Shown here: in pieces, positions 8,324 to 17,358 of the stretch
Numbering within the stretch: position 1 is the stretch's first letter
Layout of the letters: each line of letters begins with the position of its first letter
Source: Marisediminitalea alba
GTDB lineage: Bacteria > Pseudomonadota > Gammaproteobacteria > Enterobacterales > Alteromonadaceae
Assembly: GCF_002993365.1 (NCBI RefSeq)
Contig: NZ_PVNP01000193.1
Location: forward strand, 1 to 64,000
DNA: 64,000 nt
Direction of reading: 5' to 3'
Made by a program: the position numbers and the translations under genes
Notes under the pieces: model-generated
What the model saw: only the letters and a program-made list of their open reading frames with translations
Database searches by the model: none
Told to the model about the DNA's origin: nothing

Positions 8324-8917
8324 TCAGCGGGTAGAGATGATTTGCGTTGGGGTAACGATAAGATCCAACGGCACATCCCAGGGTTCAACGGGTAGTTCAT
8401 CAACCTGCTGGCAATCGTGGGCAACGCCAACCAGGGTAGGGCGGTTTTTCAGAGCATTGATATTGGCCAGCGTGCGATCGTAAAAGCCGCCGCCCATACC
8501 TAACCGATTTCCCTGAGCATCAAATCCTACTAACGGCATTAGCAGTAGATGATGTTGGCTTAACAAACGGATTGCTGTGCTGTTAAGGGCCGGTTCACTT
8601 ATCCCAAAGCGATTTAAGGTCATTTCTGTCTGTTCAGTAAAGGTTTGAAACAGCAGATGCTTACCGGTAAACGGGTGTAACACAGGTAGTGTAACTACGC
8701 CGTTTTGCTGGCAACCTTTTATGGTGGGTGTTAAATCGATTTCACCATCATTAGCCAGATACCCTGCCACGGTGCTGTTTGGCTGAGTCATAATCGACTG
8801 AATCTGCTCGCTGAGTAAACGGGCTGCTTCACTTTGCTGGCCGGGGCTTAAGGCATTGCGCTGAGCGCGCAGTGATTGGCGCAGTGCCCGGCGGGTTAAT
8901 GGCTTGGTGTTAGTCAT
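8324..8917 (-). CDS. ygfA: 5-formyltetrahydrofolate cyclo-ligase
   Basis: Converts 5-formyl-THF to 5,10-methenyl-THF using ATP and so recycles a storage folate into the one-carbon pool. The 197-residue protein has the RRALRQSLRAQRNAL start, the GYLANDGEIDLTP block, and the signature GNRLGMGGGFYDRTLA that binds ATP and metal near residue 145. In E. coli this gene lies directly behind 6S RNA; here the nucleoside hydrolase and ribokinase genes sit between them. The gap to the upstream nucleoside hydrolase is 42 bases, so the three genes are probably one transcript. Confidence 0.95.
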   Translation of the reverse strand: MTNTKPLTRRALRQSLRAQRNALSPGQQSEAARLLSEQIQSIMTQPNSTVAGYLANDGEIDLTPTIKGCQQNGVVTLPVLHPFTGKHLLFQTFTEQTEMTLNRFGISEPALNSTAIRLLSQHHLLLMPLVGFDAQGNRLGMGGGFYDRTLANINALKNRPTLVGVAHDCQQVDELPVEPWDVPLDLIVTPTQIISTR

Positions 8918-8959
8918 AGGCGGAATAAAATGCCCCGCCAGGTGGCAGGGCGTAATACT

Positions 8960-9904
8960 TTACAGAGCGTAAGTGTCGATAAACAGCTGGAAAAGCTCGT
9001 CGTGTTTCACGCCGGTAGCGGCCTGCACAAATTTTGCTTCGGTCCAGAGCGGGCTGGCGGTGGTGCCAGGCTTGGCGACTACAGTCTGGCCCCGGTTTAA
9101 TTCGTCGGTAGATACGCGAATGTTGCCACGGGTAAACTCAAACAGTTCCGGCTTCACCAAATGCGCAATCGGGAAGGCGTCGTGGAAAAAGCACACTTTT
9201 TCGTCGCGATTTTGCGAGTAAAAATCAATGTAGAACTGTGATGCTTTTTGCATAAAGCCACCCATCACCGGATTTTTCTCGGCCAGAATATCAACAAATT
9301 TCGGGTCGGTTGGGGCAAACAGGGTAACGTCCAGACCAAACATTTTAACTTCCCAGTCGGCTGAGAAAACAATGTCAGCCGCGTGGGCGTCGTTCCAGAT
9401 GTTCGCTTCCGCTACCGGCGTAACATTACCGGGTACAAAAGCGGCACCACCCATAATGCTGATCCCTTTTACCAGTTTTGGTAATTCAGGTTCCAGGCGC
9501 AGCGCCAGGGCAATATTGCCTAACGGACCAATGGCTACCAGGGTAATCTCGCCTGGGTGCTTGCGGGCCATTTCAACAATGAATTCGGCCGAACTACGAG
9601 GGTCCACCTCGCGGGTTGAAGGCGGGTAATCGATGTTACCGAAGCCGTCGTCGCCGTGCACAAAGTGCGCGTAATCAGACTCGGGGCCTACCCAGGGTAG
9701 CGCTACGCCTTTAGTAACCGGTACGTCTTCACGGCCGGCGATATCACATAAAGTGAGTGCGTTGCGCGCCGACATGCTAACCGGAATGTTGCCATAAACG
9801 GTAGTCAGGCCAAGTACTTCTATTTCAGGTGACTGAAAGGCAAAAAAGATCGCCATAGCATCGTCGATGCCCGGATCCGTGTCGATAATAATTTTGTGCG
9901 TCAT
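8960..9904 (-). CDS. Inosine/uridine-preferring nucleoside hydrolase
   Basis: Hydrolyses the N-glycosidic bond of ribonucleosides to give base plus ribose. The 314-residue protein starts with the family calcium- and ribose-binding motif IIDTDPGIDDAMAIFFA, keeps GPLGNIALAL and EANIWNDAHAADIVF, and ends with the CFFHDAFPIAHL segment that carries the catalytic His-Asp pair. There is no signal peptide, so it acts in the cytoplasm. Its product ribose is the substrate of the ribokinase encoded 32 bases upstream. Which bases are preferred (RihA, RihB or RihC type) cannot be decided from the sequence. Confidence 0.93.
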   Translation of the reverse strand: MTHKIIIDTDPGIDDAMAIFFAFQSPEIEVLGLTTVYGNIPVSMSARNALTLCDIAGREDVPVTKGVALPWVGPESDYAHFVHGDDGFGNIDYPPSTREVDPRSSAEFIVEMARKHPGEITLVAIGPLGNIALALRLEPELPKLVKGISIMGGAAFVPGNVTPVAEANIWNDAHAADIVFSADWEVKMFGLDVTLFAPTDPKFVDILAEKNPVMGGFMQKASQFYIDFYSQNRDEKVCFFHDAFPIAHLVKPELFEFTRGNIRVSTDELNRGQTVVAKPGTTASPLWTEAKFVQAATGVKHDELFQLFIDTYAL

Positions 9905-9936
9905 AGTATTCTCATTAATGCTTTTTACTCTGCCGT

Positions 9937-10833
9937 TTAGCCGGTGTGTTTCGCTAAAAAGCGATCAACTTCTTTGGCCTCGGGGATCGACTGAGCCGCG
10001 CCAGCCTGGGTAACGGAAAGGGCTGATGCTGCACAGGCGCGTTTTAATGCCTGACGGGCATCCGCATGCTGACTGTAAGCCGCTAAAAAATAGCCTATAA
10101 AGGTATCGCCAGCTGCGGTGGTGTCTACTGCATCCACTACAAAAGCGTCGACCTGAATGGTTTGTTGATTCTTGAGCATAATCACACCGGCTTTACCCAG
10201 TGTAATAATAACCTCAGCATGTGACCACTGGGTTTTATAGTGCTCAATGATGGCATCGAGTTCCTGCTCGCCGGAAAGCTCGGCCGCTTCCACTTCGTTG
10301 ACAATCAGCAGATCAATACATTCGTGGGGCAAGGACTTCACCGACTCACTCATCGGCGCCGGATTAAAAGCCACTTTAATATGCTTTTGTTTAGCTTGCT
10401 GAAGCGTTTCGGCCAGACCACTGGTTTCGTTCTGCGTTAATACCCAGTCAGATGGCCGCGCTTTATCCAGCGCATGCATGATCTCTTTGCTGCCGATTTC
10501 CTGATTGGCACCGCCAAACAGTACAATGGCGTTTTCGCCCGAGGGGGTAACCTGAATAATGGCGTGGCCGGAAGGCGCCTCGACACACTGTAAAAACTGG
10601 CAGTCGATGCCATGCTTGATCAGGGTTTGCTTAAATGAGCTGTCTGACTGATTTACCTTGCCGACATGGCGAACTTCTGCGCCGGCTGCCGCCAGAGCGA
10701 TTGACTGGTTGGCTCCTTTGCCGCCAAGTAATTGCTGGTAATTAGTTGATGCGATAGTTTCGCCGGGCTGGACGAAGTGGTCGACCTGGTAGACATGGTC
10801 AATATTTACCGATCCAAAGTTTATTATTGCCAT
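9937..10833 (-). CDS. rbsK: Ribokinase
   Basis: Phosphorylates ribose to ribose-5-phosphate. The 298-residue PfkB-family protein has INFGSVNIDHVYQVDHF, the glycine-rich GGKGANQSIALAAAGA near residues 40-55, and the catalytic/anion-hole motif DAVDTTAAGDTFIGYF near 250, identical in form to E. coli RbsK. It is the first coding gene after 6S RNA (start 20 bases downstream of the RNA's 3' end) and is followed by nucleoside hydrolase. There are no ribose transport genes nearby, so it probably serves nucleoside-derived ribose. Confidence 0.93.
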   Translation of the reverse strand: MAIINFGSVNIDHVYQVDHFVQPGETIASTNYQQLLGGKGANQSIALAAAGAEVRHVGKVNQSDSSFKQTLIKHGIDCQFLQCVEAPSGHAIIQVTPSGENAIVLFGGANQEIGSKEIMHALDKARPSDWVLTQNETSGLAETLQQAKQKHIKVAFNPAPMSESVKSLPHECIDLLIVNEVEAAELSGEQELDAIIEHYKTQWSHAEVIITLGKAGVIMLKNQQTIQVDAFVVDAVDTTAAGDTFIGYFLAAYSQHADARQALKRACAASALSVTQAGAAQSIPEAKEVDRFLAKHTG

Positions 10834-10852
10834 TATTAATTCCGTCGATAAA

Positions 10853-11037
10853 TGGCGTCTCCCAAAGTGCCGCTGTCTATTGTTCGCCCTAGAACCGAAA
10901 AGTTCAGGGCGGAAGCATCATTATCACCGTAGGCTTCTCGGTACGAGCCGAGCTTGCTCAATAGTAACAAGTCAACTTCCTTGGTAAATAGCATCGGCCA
11001 GGGACATGAATAGACTGGCAAACACTCCAGGAGACAT
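10853..11037 (-). ncRNA. ssrS: 6S RNA
   Basis: About 185 nt on the minus strand. It matches the 6S pattern: the closing stem pairs GTCTCC at the 5' end with GGGAGAC at the 3' end. It is followed in order by GGAGTGTTTGCCAGT, GTCCCTGGCCGAT, the stem-loop GAGCAAGCTCGG-CTCGTACCGAGAAGCCT, the CGCCCTGAAC...GTTCTAGGGCG hairpin, and GCGGCACTTTGGGAG. 6S RNA binds sigma-70 RNA polymerase by mimicking an open promoter and damps transcription in stationary phase. Downstream genes on the same strand end in ygfA, keeping the ssrS-ygfA linkage. The ends are estimated to within a few bases. Confidence 0.9.
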
Positions 11038-11293
11038 TGTTGTTAGCGAGTTCAAGGGAGTAAGTTTACGCCCTCTGTGTCGCTATGCAAGTCTGTGATG
11101 AATAACTTGCGAAAAGTGATCATAGTAGAATCAGCCCTGAACTGCCAGACACGATACGACATATGATATTCAAATGCTTACTTTGTATCCGCTTAGCGGT
11201 TTATTTAACCCGCCCGCTTTTTATATGAGCGGGAGTTTTGGATTTAAACCAGTGCATTTGTTAGCATTGGCCAAATTGTTTATGGAATACCCT

Positions 11294-11854
11294 ATGTCCA
11301 CTGAATTCGATTCTTTAACCCAGTGCCTTGCCGATAACGAGATGGTTGTGGATGGCGCTGAAATCCATGGCATGATGTGCGGCATGTTGTGTGGCGGCAT
11401 GTCACTGAGTGAGCAGCAATGGCTGGTGGTACTGCAGGACACCATGAATCAGGGGCAGCCGCTGGCCTCTACTGTGGTCTCTCAATTGCAAAACCTGTTT
11501 AATGAAACCTGCCAGCAACTGGTAGACGGTCAGTTTGCTTTACGCCTGATGCTGCCAGATGATAATCAGCCTATTAACGATCGCGGCCTGGCACTGATCA
11601 ACTGGGTTCAGGGCTTTATGGCCGGGTTTGGTTTGTATCAGCAAAAACTCAGCAATTGCTCCGGTGACGTTCGCGAAGCGCTACAGGATTTCTCGGACAT
11701 CGCCCGCATGGAAGAACCCATGAACGATGACGAAGAGTCAGAGCAAGCCCTGCACGAAGTGGTGGAATATGTGCGCATTTCTGCGCTGTTGTGTTTTAAC
11801 GAACTGGGTCAGTCATTACTCGACGACCAGCAAGATACGCCTTCTGTACATTAA
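11294..11854 (+). CDS. ygfB: UPF0149 family protein YgfB
   Basis: A 186-residue acidic protein of the UPF0149/YgfB family. It has STEFDSLTQCLADNEMVVDGAEIHGMMCGMLCGG at the N-terminus, NDRGLALINWVQGFMAGFG in the middle and VVEYVRISALLCFNEL at the end. A Pseudomonas homologue (YgfB) affects peptidoglycan recycling and beta-lactam resistance; whether that holds here is unknown. I chose the ATG at 11294 because family members start this way; an in-frame ATG at 11282 and upstream codons lack a ribosome site. The stop overlaps the pepP start (TAATG), indicating translational coupling in a ygfB-pepP-ubiH-ubiI operon. Confidence 0.9.
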   Translation: MSTEFDSLTQCLADNEMVVDGAEIHGMMCGMLCGGMSLSEQQWLVVLQDTMNQGQPLASTVVSQLQNLFNETCQQLVDGQFALRLMLPDDNQPINDRGLALINWVQGFMAGFGLYQQKLSNCSGDVREALQDFSDIARMEEPMNDDEESEQALHEVVEYVRISALLCFNELGQSLLDDQQDTPSVH

Positions 11855-13167
11855 TGGTTACGGTTAAACAATTTCGCCAGCGCCAAACCCGCCTGCTGCG
11901 CCAGTTACCACCATCGAGTGTATTGGTGCTGCCGGCAGCGCAACGGGTTACCCGCAGCCGGGACACTGAATATGTGTTTCGACAAAACAGCGATTTCTGG
12001 TATCTGACCGGCTTTAACGAGCCCGACGCCTGGCTGTTGCTCTCTAACCACGAGCGCTACGCCGGGGATTACCGCGCCCTGGTATGTCAGGCAAAAGATC
12101 CGCAGCTTGAAATCTGGCACGGCAAGCGGCTGGGCCCGGAGCAAGCACTGGAAACGTTCAAACTGGATGAAGCTTATCCCACCGAAGTGTTGCCTGAGGT
12201 ACTAACCGAATGGCTCGAAGGCCATCAACAGGTCTTTTTTCCACAGGGGGAATTTGCCTTTGCCGATGAGGCGTTATTTGCCGTACTCGATGCCCTGCGG
12301 AAAACGCCGAAACAAAGCTTAGCGCCCACGGCGCTGATTGACTGCCGGCCGTTAGTTCACGAAATGCGGCTGCTTAAATCGCGCGACGAAATTGCCGTAA
12401 TGGGCCAGGCAGCCGAAATATCAGCCCGGGCTCACCGCCGGGCAATGCAGTTTGCCTCGCCGGGCTGCTACGAGTATCAGCTTGAAGCCGAATTACATCA
12501 CGAGTTTGCCATGGCCGGTGCCCGGCAACCCGCTTACGGCACCATTGTGGGTGGGGGCGAGAATGCCTGTATTCTGCATTACACTGAAAATAACCAGCAA
12601 ATAGCGGATGGTTCTTTGATCCTGATCGATGCAGGGGCCGAATTTCATGGCTATGCTGCCGACATCACCCGTACGTTTCCGGTTAATGGCAAATTTACTC
12701 CTGCGCAGGCCAGGGTGTACCAGTTGGTGCTCGATGCGCAACTGGCCGCTCTGACGCAACTGAAAGCCGGGGTAACCTTACCGGCCGTGACGGAAGTGGT
12801 CATTGAGGTGATTTGCCGTGGTTTGTGCGAATTAGGCTTATTGACAGAAAGCCCGGAACAAGCACTGGCCAGTAAAAGCTGGCGACGCTTCTTTATGCAT
12901 GGCCTGGGGCATTATCTTGGCCTCGACGTCCATGATGTGGGCGATTATCTGCAGGATGGCCAGCCCAGACAGCTGGTAGCCGGTATGGTTATCACCGTTG
13001 AACCGGGCATATATATACCGGTTGAAGACGATATTCCCGAGCCGTATCGTGGCATAGGGATCCGAATTGAAGATAATATCGTTATTACCGATGAGGGTTA
13101 CCAGATGTTAACGGGTGACGTGCCGAAAACCATTGCAGACATTGAAGCCTTAATGGCCGAGGGCTGA
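11854..13167 (+). CDS. pepP: Xaa-Pro aminopeptidase (aminopeptidase P)
   Basis: Removes N-terminal residues that precede proline. The 437-residue protein has the N-terminal creatinase-like domain (SRDTEYVFRQNSDFWYLTGFNEPDA) and the C-terminal M24 domain. All metal ligands are seen: DAGAEFHGYAADITRTFP (two Asp), HGLGHYLGLDVHDVG (His), TVEPGIYI and IGIRIEDNIVIT (two Glu). There is no signal peptide, so it is cytoplasmic, unlike the two M24 proteins downstream. Its start overlaps the ygfB stop by one base, and ubiH follows after 28 bases. Confidence 0.96.
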   Translation: MVTVKQFRQRQTRLLRQLPPSSVLVLPAAQRVTRSRDTEYVFRQNSDFWYLTGFNEPDAWLLLSNHERYAGDYRALVCQAKDPQLEIWHGKRLGPEQALETFKLDEAYPTEVLPEVLTEWLEGHQQVFFPQGEFAFADEALFAVLDALRKTPKQSLAPTALIDCRPLVHEMRLLKSRDEIAVMGQAAEISARAHRRAMQFASPGCYEYQLEAELHHEFAMAGARQPAYGTIVGGGENACILHYTENNQQIADGSLILIDAGAEFHGYAADITRTFPVNGKFTPAQARVYQLVLDAQLAALTQLKAGVTLPAVTEVVIEVICRGLCELGLLTESPEQALASKSWRRFFMHGLGHYLGLDVHDVGDYLQDGQPRQLVAGMVITVEPGIYIPVEDDIPEPYRGIGIRIEDNIVITDEGYQMLTGDVPKTIADIEALMAEG

Positions 13168-13195
13168 TTGCCCGTAGAAGGATTAAACACAGTCA

Positions 13196-14389
13196 GTGGC
13201 AAAAAATAACCAGTCAGACATTGTTATTGTTGGTGGCGGAGCCGTGGGCTCAGCGTTGGCGCGTTTGTTGGTAAGGCAGGGGCGCCGCAGCGTTACCCTA
13301 ATCGACGCCAACCAGTTTAGCCAGGACCCGCACAGCCATCCGGGGTTTGATGCCAGGGTCATAGCCCTGGCAAAACGCACAGAACAGGCGCTCACTGAGC
13401 TGGGCGTAGATTTGAAAAAAGCCTTCGCTACGCCCATCGAACACATACTGGTTTCCGACCAGGGATTTATTGGTCAGACCCGACTTCACGCCAGCGATTA
13501 TCAGTTGCCAAGTTTTGGCCAGGTAGTGGGGATACAGGCACTTGGCCAGCAGCTTTTTCCCGCCGGGTTACCAGAACTCAGCGTATTGGAAGGCGTAACG
13601 GTTGATGAAGTTAACCAGACTGCCGAAAGCATCGAGCTACAGCTCAGCAATGGCAACACGTTAACCGCCGGTTTACTGGTGCTGGCTGACGGCGGGCGTT
13701 CTGAGCTTGCCGATAAACTCAATTTTAAACGAAGTAGTGACGACTACGGCCAGTCTGCGCTTATTGCCAACGTGCAATTAAGTGAGCCGCATAACGGCTG
13801 GGCGCACGAACGCTTTACGCCCAATGGGCCACTGGCCCTGCTGCCCTTTGCTGAAGATGACAGCAGTGATTACGCTAACTGTTACTCGTTAGTCTGGACC
13901 TTAAGCCACGAAGAAGCAGAGGCCGCCCTAGCGTGGCCACAGGCGAAGTTTATCAGCCGCTTACAGCAACAAATCGGCTACCGCCATGGCGTGATTAACA
14001 AGGTGGGCAGCCGCCACAGTTATCCTTTGGTGTTAAATCAAATTCGCGACTTTACCGGCCACCGCTGTGTGGTGGTTGGTAACGGCGCACAGGCTTTACA
14101 TCCCATTGCAGGGCAGGGCTTTAACCTTGGACTCAGGGATGTACTGGCGTTGGCCGATATTCTGGAAAGCGCAACCGATCCAGGGGCGTTTGCGGTGTTA
14201 AACCAATACCGCCAAAACAGAGTAAAGGATAAAGCGACGACCATCGGTTTAACGGATGGTCTGGTTAGGCTGTTCTCCAATCGGTATGCACCACTGGTGG
14301 CGGGGCGAAATGCCGGCTTACTGGCAATGGAGTTTTGCGACGGACTGTCGCAGAAGTTTGTTCGTCAGACCATGGGTTTTGGACAGTAA
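13196..14389 (+). CDS. ubiH: 2-octaprenyl-6-methoxyphenol hydroxylase
   Basis: FAD-dependent monooxygenase of aerobic ubiquinone synthesis. The 397-residue protein has the N-terminal dinucleotide motif IVIVGGGAVGSALARLL, the central ADGGRSELADKL segment and the C-terminal FAD motif ALHPIAGQGFNLGLRDV. The start is a GTG with GAAGGA upstream at a somewhat long spacing. It lies between pepP and a second flavin hydroxylase gene, the classical ubiH-ubiI pair; the two proteins are homologous and probably arose by an old duplication. Confidence 0.93.
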   Translation: MAKNNQSDIVIVGGGAVGSALARLLVRQGRRSVTLIDANQFSQDPHSHPGFDARVIALAKRTEQALTELGVDLKKAFATPIEHILVSDQGFIGQTRLHASDYQLPSFGQVVGIQALGQQLFPAGLPELSVLEGVTVDEVNQTAESIELQLSNGNTLTAGLLVLADGGRSELADKLNFKRSSDDYGQSALIANVQLSEPHNGWAHERFTPNGPLALLPFAEDDSSDYANCYSLVWTLSHEEAEAALAWPQAKFISRLQQQIGYRHGVINKVGSRHSYPLVLNQIRDFTGHRCVVVGNGAQALHPIAGQGFNLGLRDVLALADILESATDPGAFAVLNQYRQNRVKDKATTIGLTDGLVRLFSNRYAPLVAGRNAGLLAMEFCDGLSQKFVRQTMGFGQ

Positions 14390-14414
14390 ATCCGAACAAT
14401 ACAGGACTTAAAAT

Positions 14415-15590
14415 ATGTATCAGGCGGACATCGCAATTGTTGGCGCAGGCATGGTGGGACTGGCACTGGCCCGGTCTCTGAAAGAAGCCGATTTGTCGGT
14501 TATTCTGATCGACACCACTCCCATTGCTAAGCCTCTTTCAGAGCAGCCCGAACTGCGGGTGTCAGCAATTAATGCGGCCAATAAGCAGGTGCTTGAGCAA
14601 CTGGGCGTGTGGCAGCATCTCGACCAGCAGCGCCTGAGTGCTTATACCCAGATGCAGGTTTGGGATCAGGACAGTTTTGGCCGCATCCAGTTCAGCAGTG
14701 AAGAAATGGGCACCTCTGAACTGGGGCATATCATTGAAAACCAGTCTCTGGTTAACGCATTACATCATCAGGTCAGTCAGCAGCCTAATGTGCAAATGTT
14801 ACCGTCGACCCACATTGCCAAAGTGTTAACCGGCCAAGCCGAAACCATGCTTATGCTGGACACCGACGAAGTGGTATCCTGCCGATTGTTAGTGGGTGCC
14901 GATGGGGCTAATTCAGCGATTCGTAAATACGCCAACTTTCCGCTCACGTTTAAGGATTACGGTCATACCGCCATTGTGGCAACCATTAAAACCGCCGCGC
15001 CTCACGGTAAAGTGGCACGCCAGGTGTTTACGCCAACCGGACCGCTGGCCTTGTTACCCTTAAGCGATCCTAACTTATGCTCTATTGTCTGGTCGCAGAA
15101 CAGTCAGCAAGCCGACGAGTTACTGGCGTTGTCTAACAGTGACTTCGCCAAAGCCCTGCAGGTTGCCATTGAAGGTGATGTGGGCGAAATTGCGGTTGAA
15201 AGTGCGCGCATGCACTTCCCGTTAACTATGCGCTATGCCCGCCAATGGCTGAGCGATGGCCTGGTTATTATTGGTGATGCAGCACACACCATTCATCCTT
15301 TAGCCGGGCAAGGCGCAAACCTGGGTTTACAGGATGCTTTTGCGTTGGCGGACAGCCTGCAGAAGCTAGCCGCCGAGCAGGCAGCGTTTCATCAGGCTCG
15401 TCAGTTAAGGGCTTTTGAACGGGCCCGTAAGAGTGAAGCGGTTAAGATGATTGCAGCCATGGAAAGCTTTAAGCAACTGTTTGGTGGCAGCCATCCGCTC
15501 AAGAAGCTCATCCGCGGCGTAGGGATGTGCACGGCCGATGCTATCCCGGCGATAAAACAACGCTTTATAACCCAGGCCATGGGCTGGTAA
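14415..15590 (+). CDS. ubiI: FAD-dependent 2-octaprenylphenol hydroxylase (UbiI/VisC)
   Basis: Homologue of the preceding gene, catalysing the C5 hydroxylation step in ubiquinone synthesis in E. coli-type bacteria. The 391-residue sequence has IAIVGAGMVGLALARSL at the N-terminus, LVGADGANSAIRKYANFP in the middle and GDAAHTIHPLAGQGANLGLQDAFAL near residue 290. It is 25 bases after ubiH and the last gene of the ygfB-pepP-ubiH-ubiI unit. Assignment to UbiI rather than UbiF or another paralogue rests on gene order. Confidence 0.9.
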   Translation: MYQADIAIVGAGMVGLALARSLKEADLSVILIDTTPIAKPLSEQPELRVSAINAANKQVLEQLGVWQHLDQQRLSAYTQMQVWDQDSFGRIQFSSEEMGTSELGHIIENQSLVNALHHQVSQQPNVQMLPSTHIAKVLTGQAETMLMLDTDEVVSCRLLVGADGANSAIRKYANFPLTFKDYGHTAIVATIKTAAPHGKVARQVFTPTGPLALLPLSDPNLCSIVWSQNSQQADELLALSNSDFAKALQVAIEGDVGEIAVESARMHFPLTMRYARQWLSDGLVIIGDAAHTIHPLAGQGANLGLQDAFALADSLQKLAAEQAAFHQARQLRAFERARKSEAVKMIAAMESFKQLFGGSHPLKKLIRGVGMCTADAIPAIKQRFITQAMGW

Positions 15591-15681
15591 CAGGCCAGTT
15601 CCAATACCGCCTTTAACCTCATCGCACGCCAGGTTATCGCGCTGGCGTTGCAACGGCGGCCAAGCGGGCATACAGTAGCCA

Positions 15682-15945
15682 ATACCAATCCGCATAGAAG
15701 TTTGCCCACTCAGCAAGACTGTCAGGCTTTCTGGCTAGGCTTGGTTGCACAGGTTTGGTGGTGTCAAATCAAGCAAGCGTAACAACGCCAGAAAGCCTGA
15801 CAGCCTTGCCCGAAGGGAGTGGCCAAAACGACTTACATCTGTGTTGCGCCCTCTGGACATAGAATGACTATGCCACAGAGAACGCGTCGTGATCTAAGTC
15901 GTTTTGACTCACTCTGAGAGGGTAAACTTCTATGCGGATTGGTAT
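15682..15945. mobile_element. 264-bp palindromic MITE-like element
   Basis: The ends are perfect 22-base inverted repeats: ATACCAATCCGCATAGAAG at the left and CTTCTATGCGGATTGGTAT at the right, with pairing continuing imperfectly inward. Nested inside are CTGTCAGGCTTTCTGG (15719-15734) against CCAGAAAGCCTGACAG (15788-15803) and AAAACGACTTA against TAAGTCGTTTT near the right end. No open frame of note lies within. It sits between ubiI and the first exported M24 gene, and the right end lies 33 bases before that gene's start, so it may supply or disrupt its promoter. Confidence 0.7.
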
Positions 15946-15978
15946 AAACCTTTGATCACAATCAGGAGCATACCGGGT

Positions 15979-17334
15979 ATGCGCGTGTTGAATGTATTAC
16001 TGCTACTGGGCGGGTTAGCCGTATTTAACAGTCAGGCGGCACCGGCCGACGAACTACTCTCATTGCGCGAGCGCGCACAAGTGCAGGATACCTTGCTGGC
16101 CAAGCGGGTTGAGCAGCTCTTACCCCAGTTAATGGCCCGCAGCGGCATCGACATGTGGCTGATGATCAGCCGCGAATACAATGAAGACCCCGTTTTACGC
16201 ACCTTCCTGCCGGCAGACTGGCTGCAAACTGCCAGACGCACCACTATTCTTGTTATCGCCAGGGATGAGCAGGGCAAGGTGCATACGCTGGCGGTAGCGC
16301 CGTACAAGGTGGGGAGTATGTTTGAACGGGCCTGGGATAAATCTGCGCAGCCGGATCAGTGGCAGGCACTGAATGCAATTATTAAACGTTTTGATCCTAA
16401 CACTATCGGCGTAAACCAGTCGGAAATCTGGGCCCATGCCGATGGTCTTACCGTTACCGACCGCGCCAGTTTGATGGCTGAACTCCCTAAAAAATACCAG
16501 TCGCGGGTAGTATCGGCCGAGGCTCTGGCCGTTAGCTGGCTGGAAACCCGAATTGATGCCGAAATTGCCCTTTACAAGAAAATGGTGGCGGTAGCCCATC
16601 AGATCATTGCCGAGGGCTTTTCAGCCAACACTATCACGGTAGGTAAAACGACTACCGATGATCTTGTGTGGTGGTTCAGAGAGCGTGTTGCGGAGTTGAA
16701 GCTATCGACCTGGTTTCATCCTTCGGTATCCTTGCAGCGAAGCGATAATCAGCGCTTTGATCATGAAGCCACGTTTGACGATGATAAGGCCGAGGTCATT
16801 ATGCCCGGTGATTTGCTGCACGTGGATTTTGGCATTACCTATCTGGGCCTGAATACCGATACACAGCAGCATGCTTATATTTTAATGCCTGGCGAGAGTA
16901 GCGCGCCGGAATACCTGCAGCAGGCGCTGCAAAAAGCCAATCAGTTACAGGATATCTTTACTGGTGAATTCGCCGCAGGCCGCACTGGTAACGAGGTACT
17001 GGCAAGCAGTCTGGCTAAAGCCAAGGCGGCGGGATTAAAACCGACTATTTATACTCATCCGCTGGGGTATCACGGTCATGCCGCTGGCACCACGCTGGGT
17101 ATGTGGGATAAGCAGGGCGGCGTGCCGGGCGACGGTGATTACCCGCTGCATATAAGTACTGCCTACAGCATTGAGCTGAATAACGCGGTGATGGTAGAGC
17201 CCTGGGGCAAAGAAATTCGCATTATGCTGGAAGAAGATGCGTTTTTTGATGACACCGGCGTCTGGTATCTGGACGGGCGACAGACCCGCCTGATAGAAAT
17301 CCCTTCGCGCTCGGTGTATTCGCATCAGTTTTAA
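15979..17334 (+). CDS. Exported M24 family metallopeptidase
   Basis: A 451-residue creatinase/aminopeptidase-P-like protein. The signal peptide is residues 1-21 (MRVLNVLLLLGG...NSQA). It is followed by an N-terminal domain (MARSGIDMWLMISREYNEDPVL) and a catalytic domain in which LLHVDFGITYLGLNTDTQQ, THPLGYHGHAAG and YSIELNNAVMVEP supply probable metal ligands. This is less standard than the neighbour: the usual GIRIEDN glutamate block is not obvious. I chose ATG 15979 because AGGAG lies ten bases upstream and the signal peptide begins there; upstream codons fall in the repeat element. It is 24 bases before the second M24 gene. The substrate is unknown; dipeptides with proline are plausible. 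Confidence 0.85.
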   Translation: MRVLNVLLLLGGLAVFNSQAAPADELLSLRERAQVQDTLLAKRVEQLLPQLMARSGIDMWLMISREYNEDPVLRTFLPADWLQTARRTTILVIARDEQGKVHTLAVAPYKVGSMFERAWDKSAQPDQWQALNAIIKRFDPNTIGVNQSEIWAHADGLTVTDRASLMAELPKKYQSRVVSAEALAVSWLETRIDAEIALYKKMVAVAHQIIAEGFSANTITVGKTTTDDLVWWFRERVAELKLSTWFHPSVSLQRSDNQRFDHEATFDDDKAEVIMPGDLLHVDFGITYLGLNTDTQQHAYILMPGESSAPEYLQQALQKANQLQDIFTGEFAAGRTGNEVLASSLAKAKAAGLKPTIYTHPLGYHGHAAGTTLGMWDKQGGVPGDGDYPLHISTAYSIELNNAVMVEPWGKEIRIMLEEDAFFDDTGVWYLDGRQTRLIEIPSRSVYSHQF

Positions 17335-17358
17335 TATCCAACAAAAGAAGAACGAAAT

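Noticed and set aside
10836..11021. 61-residue frame on the minus strand before ribokinase
   Set aside because: It lies inside 6S RNA, whose structure explains the sequence.
11174..11293. Longer N-terminus for YgfB
   Set aside because: Residues do not match the family and no ribosome site precedes them; the true start is most likely 11294.
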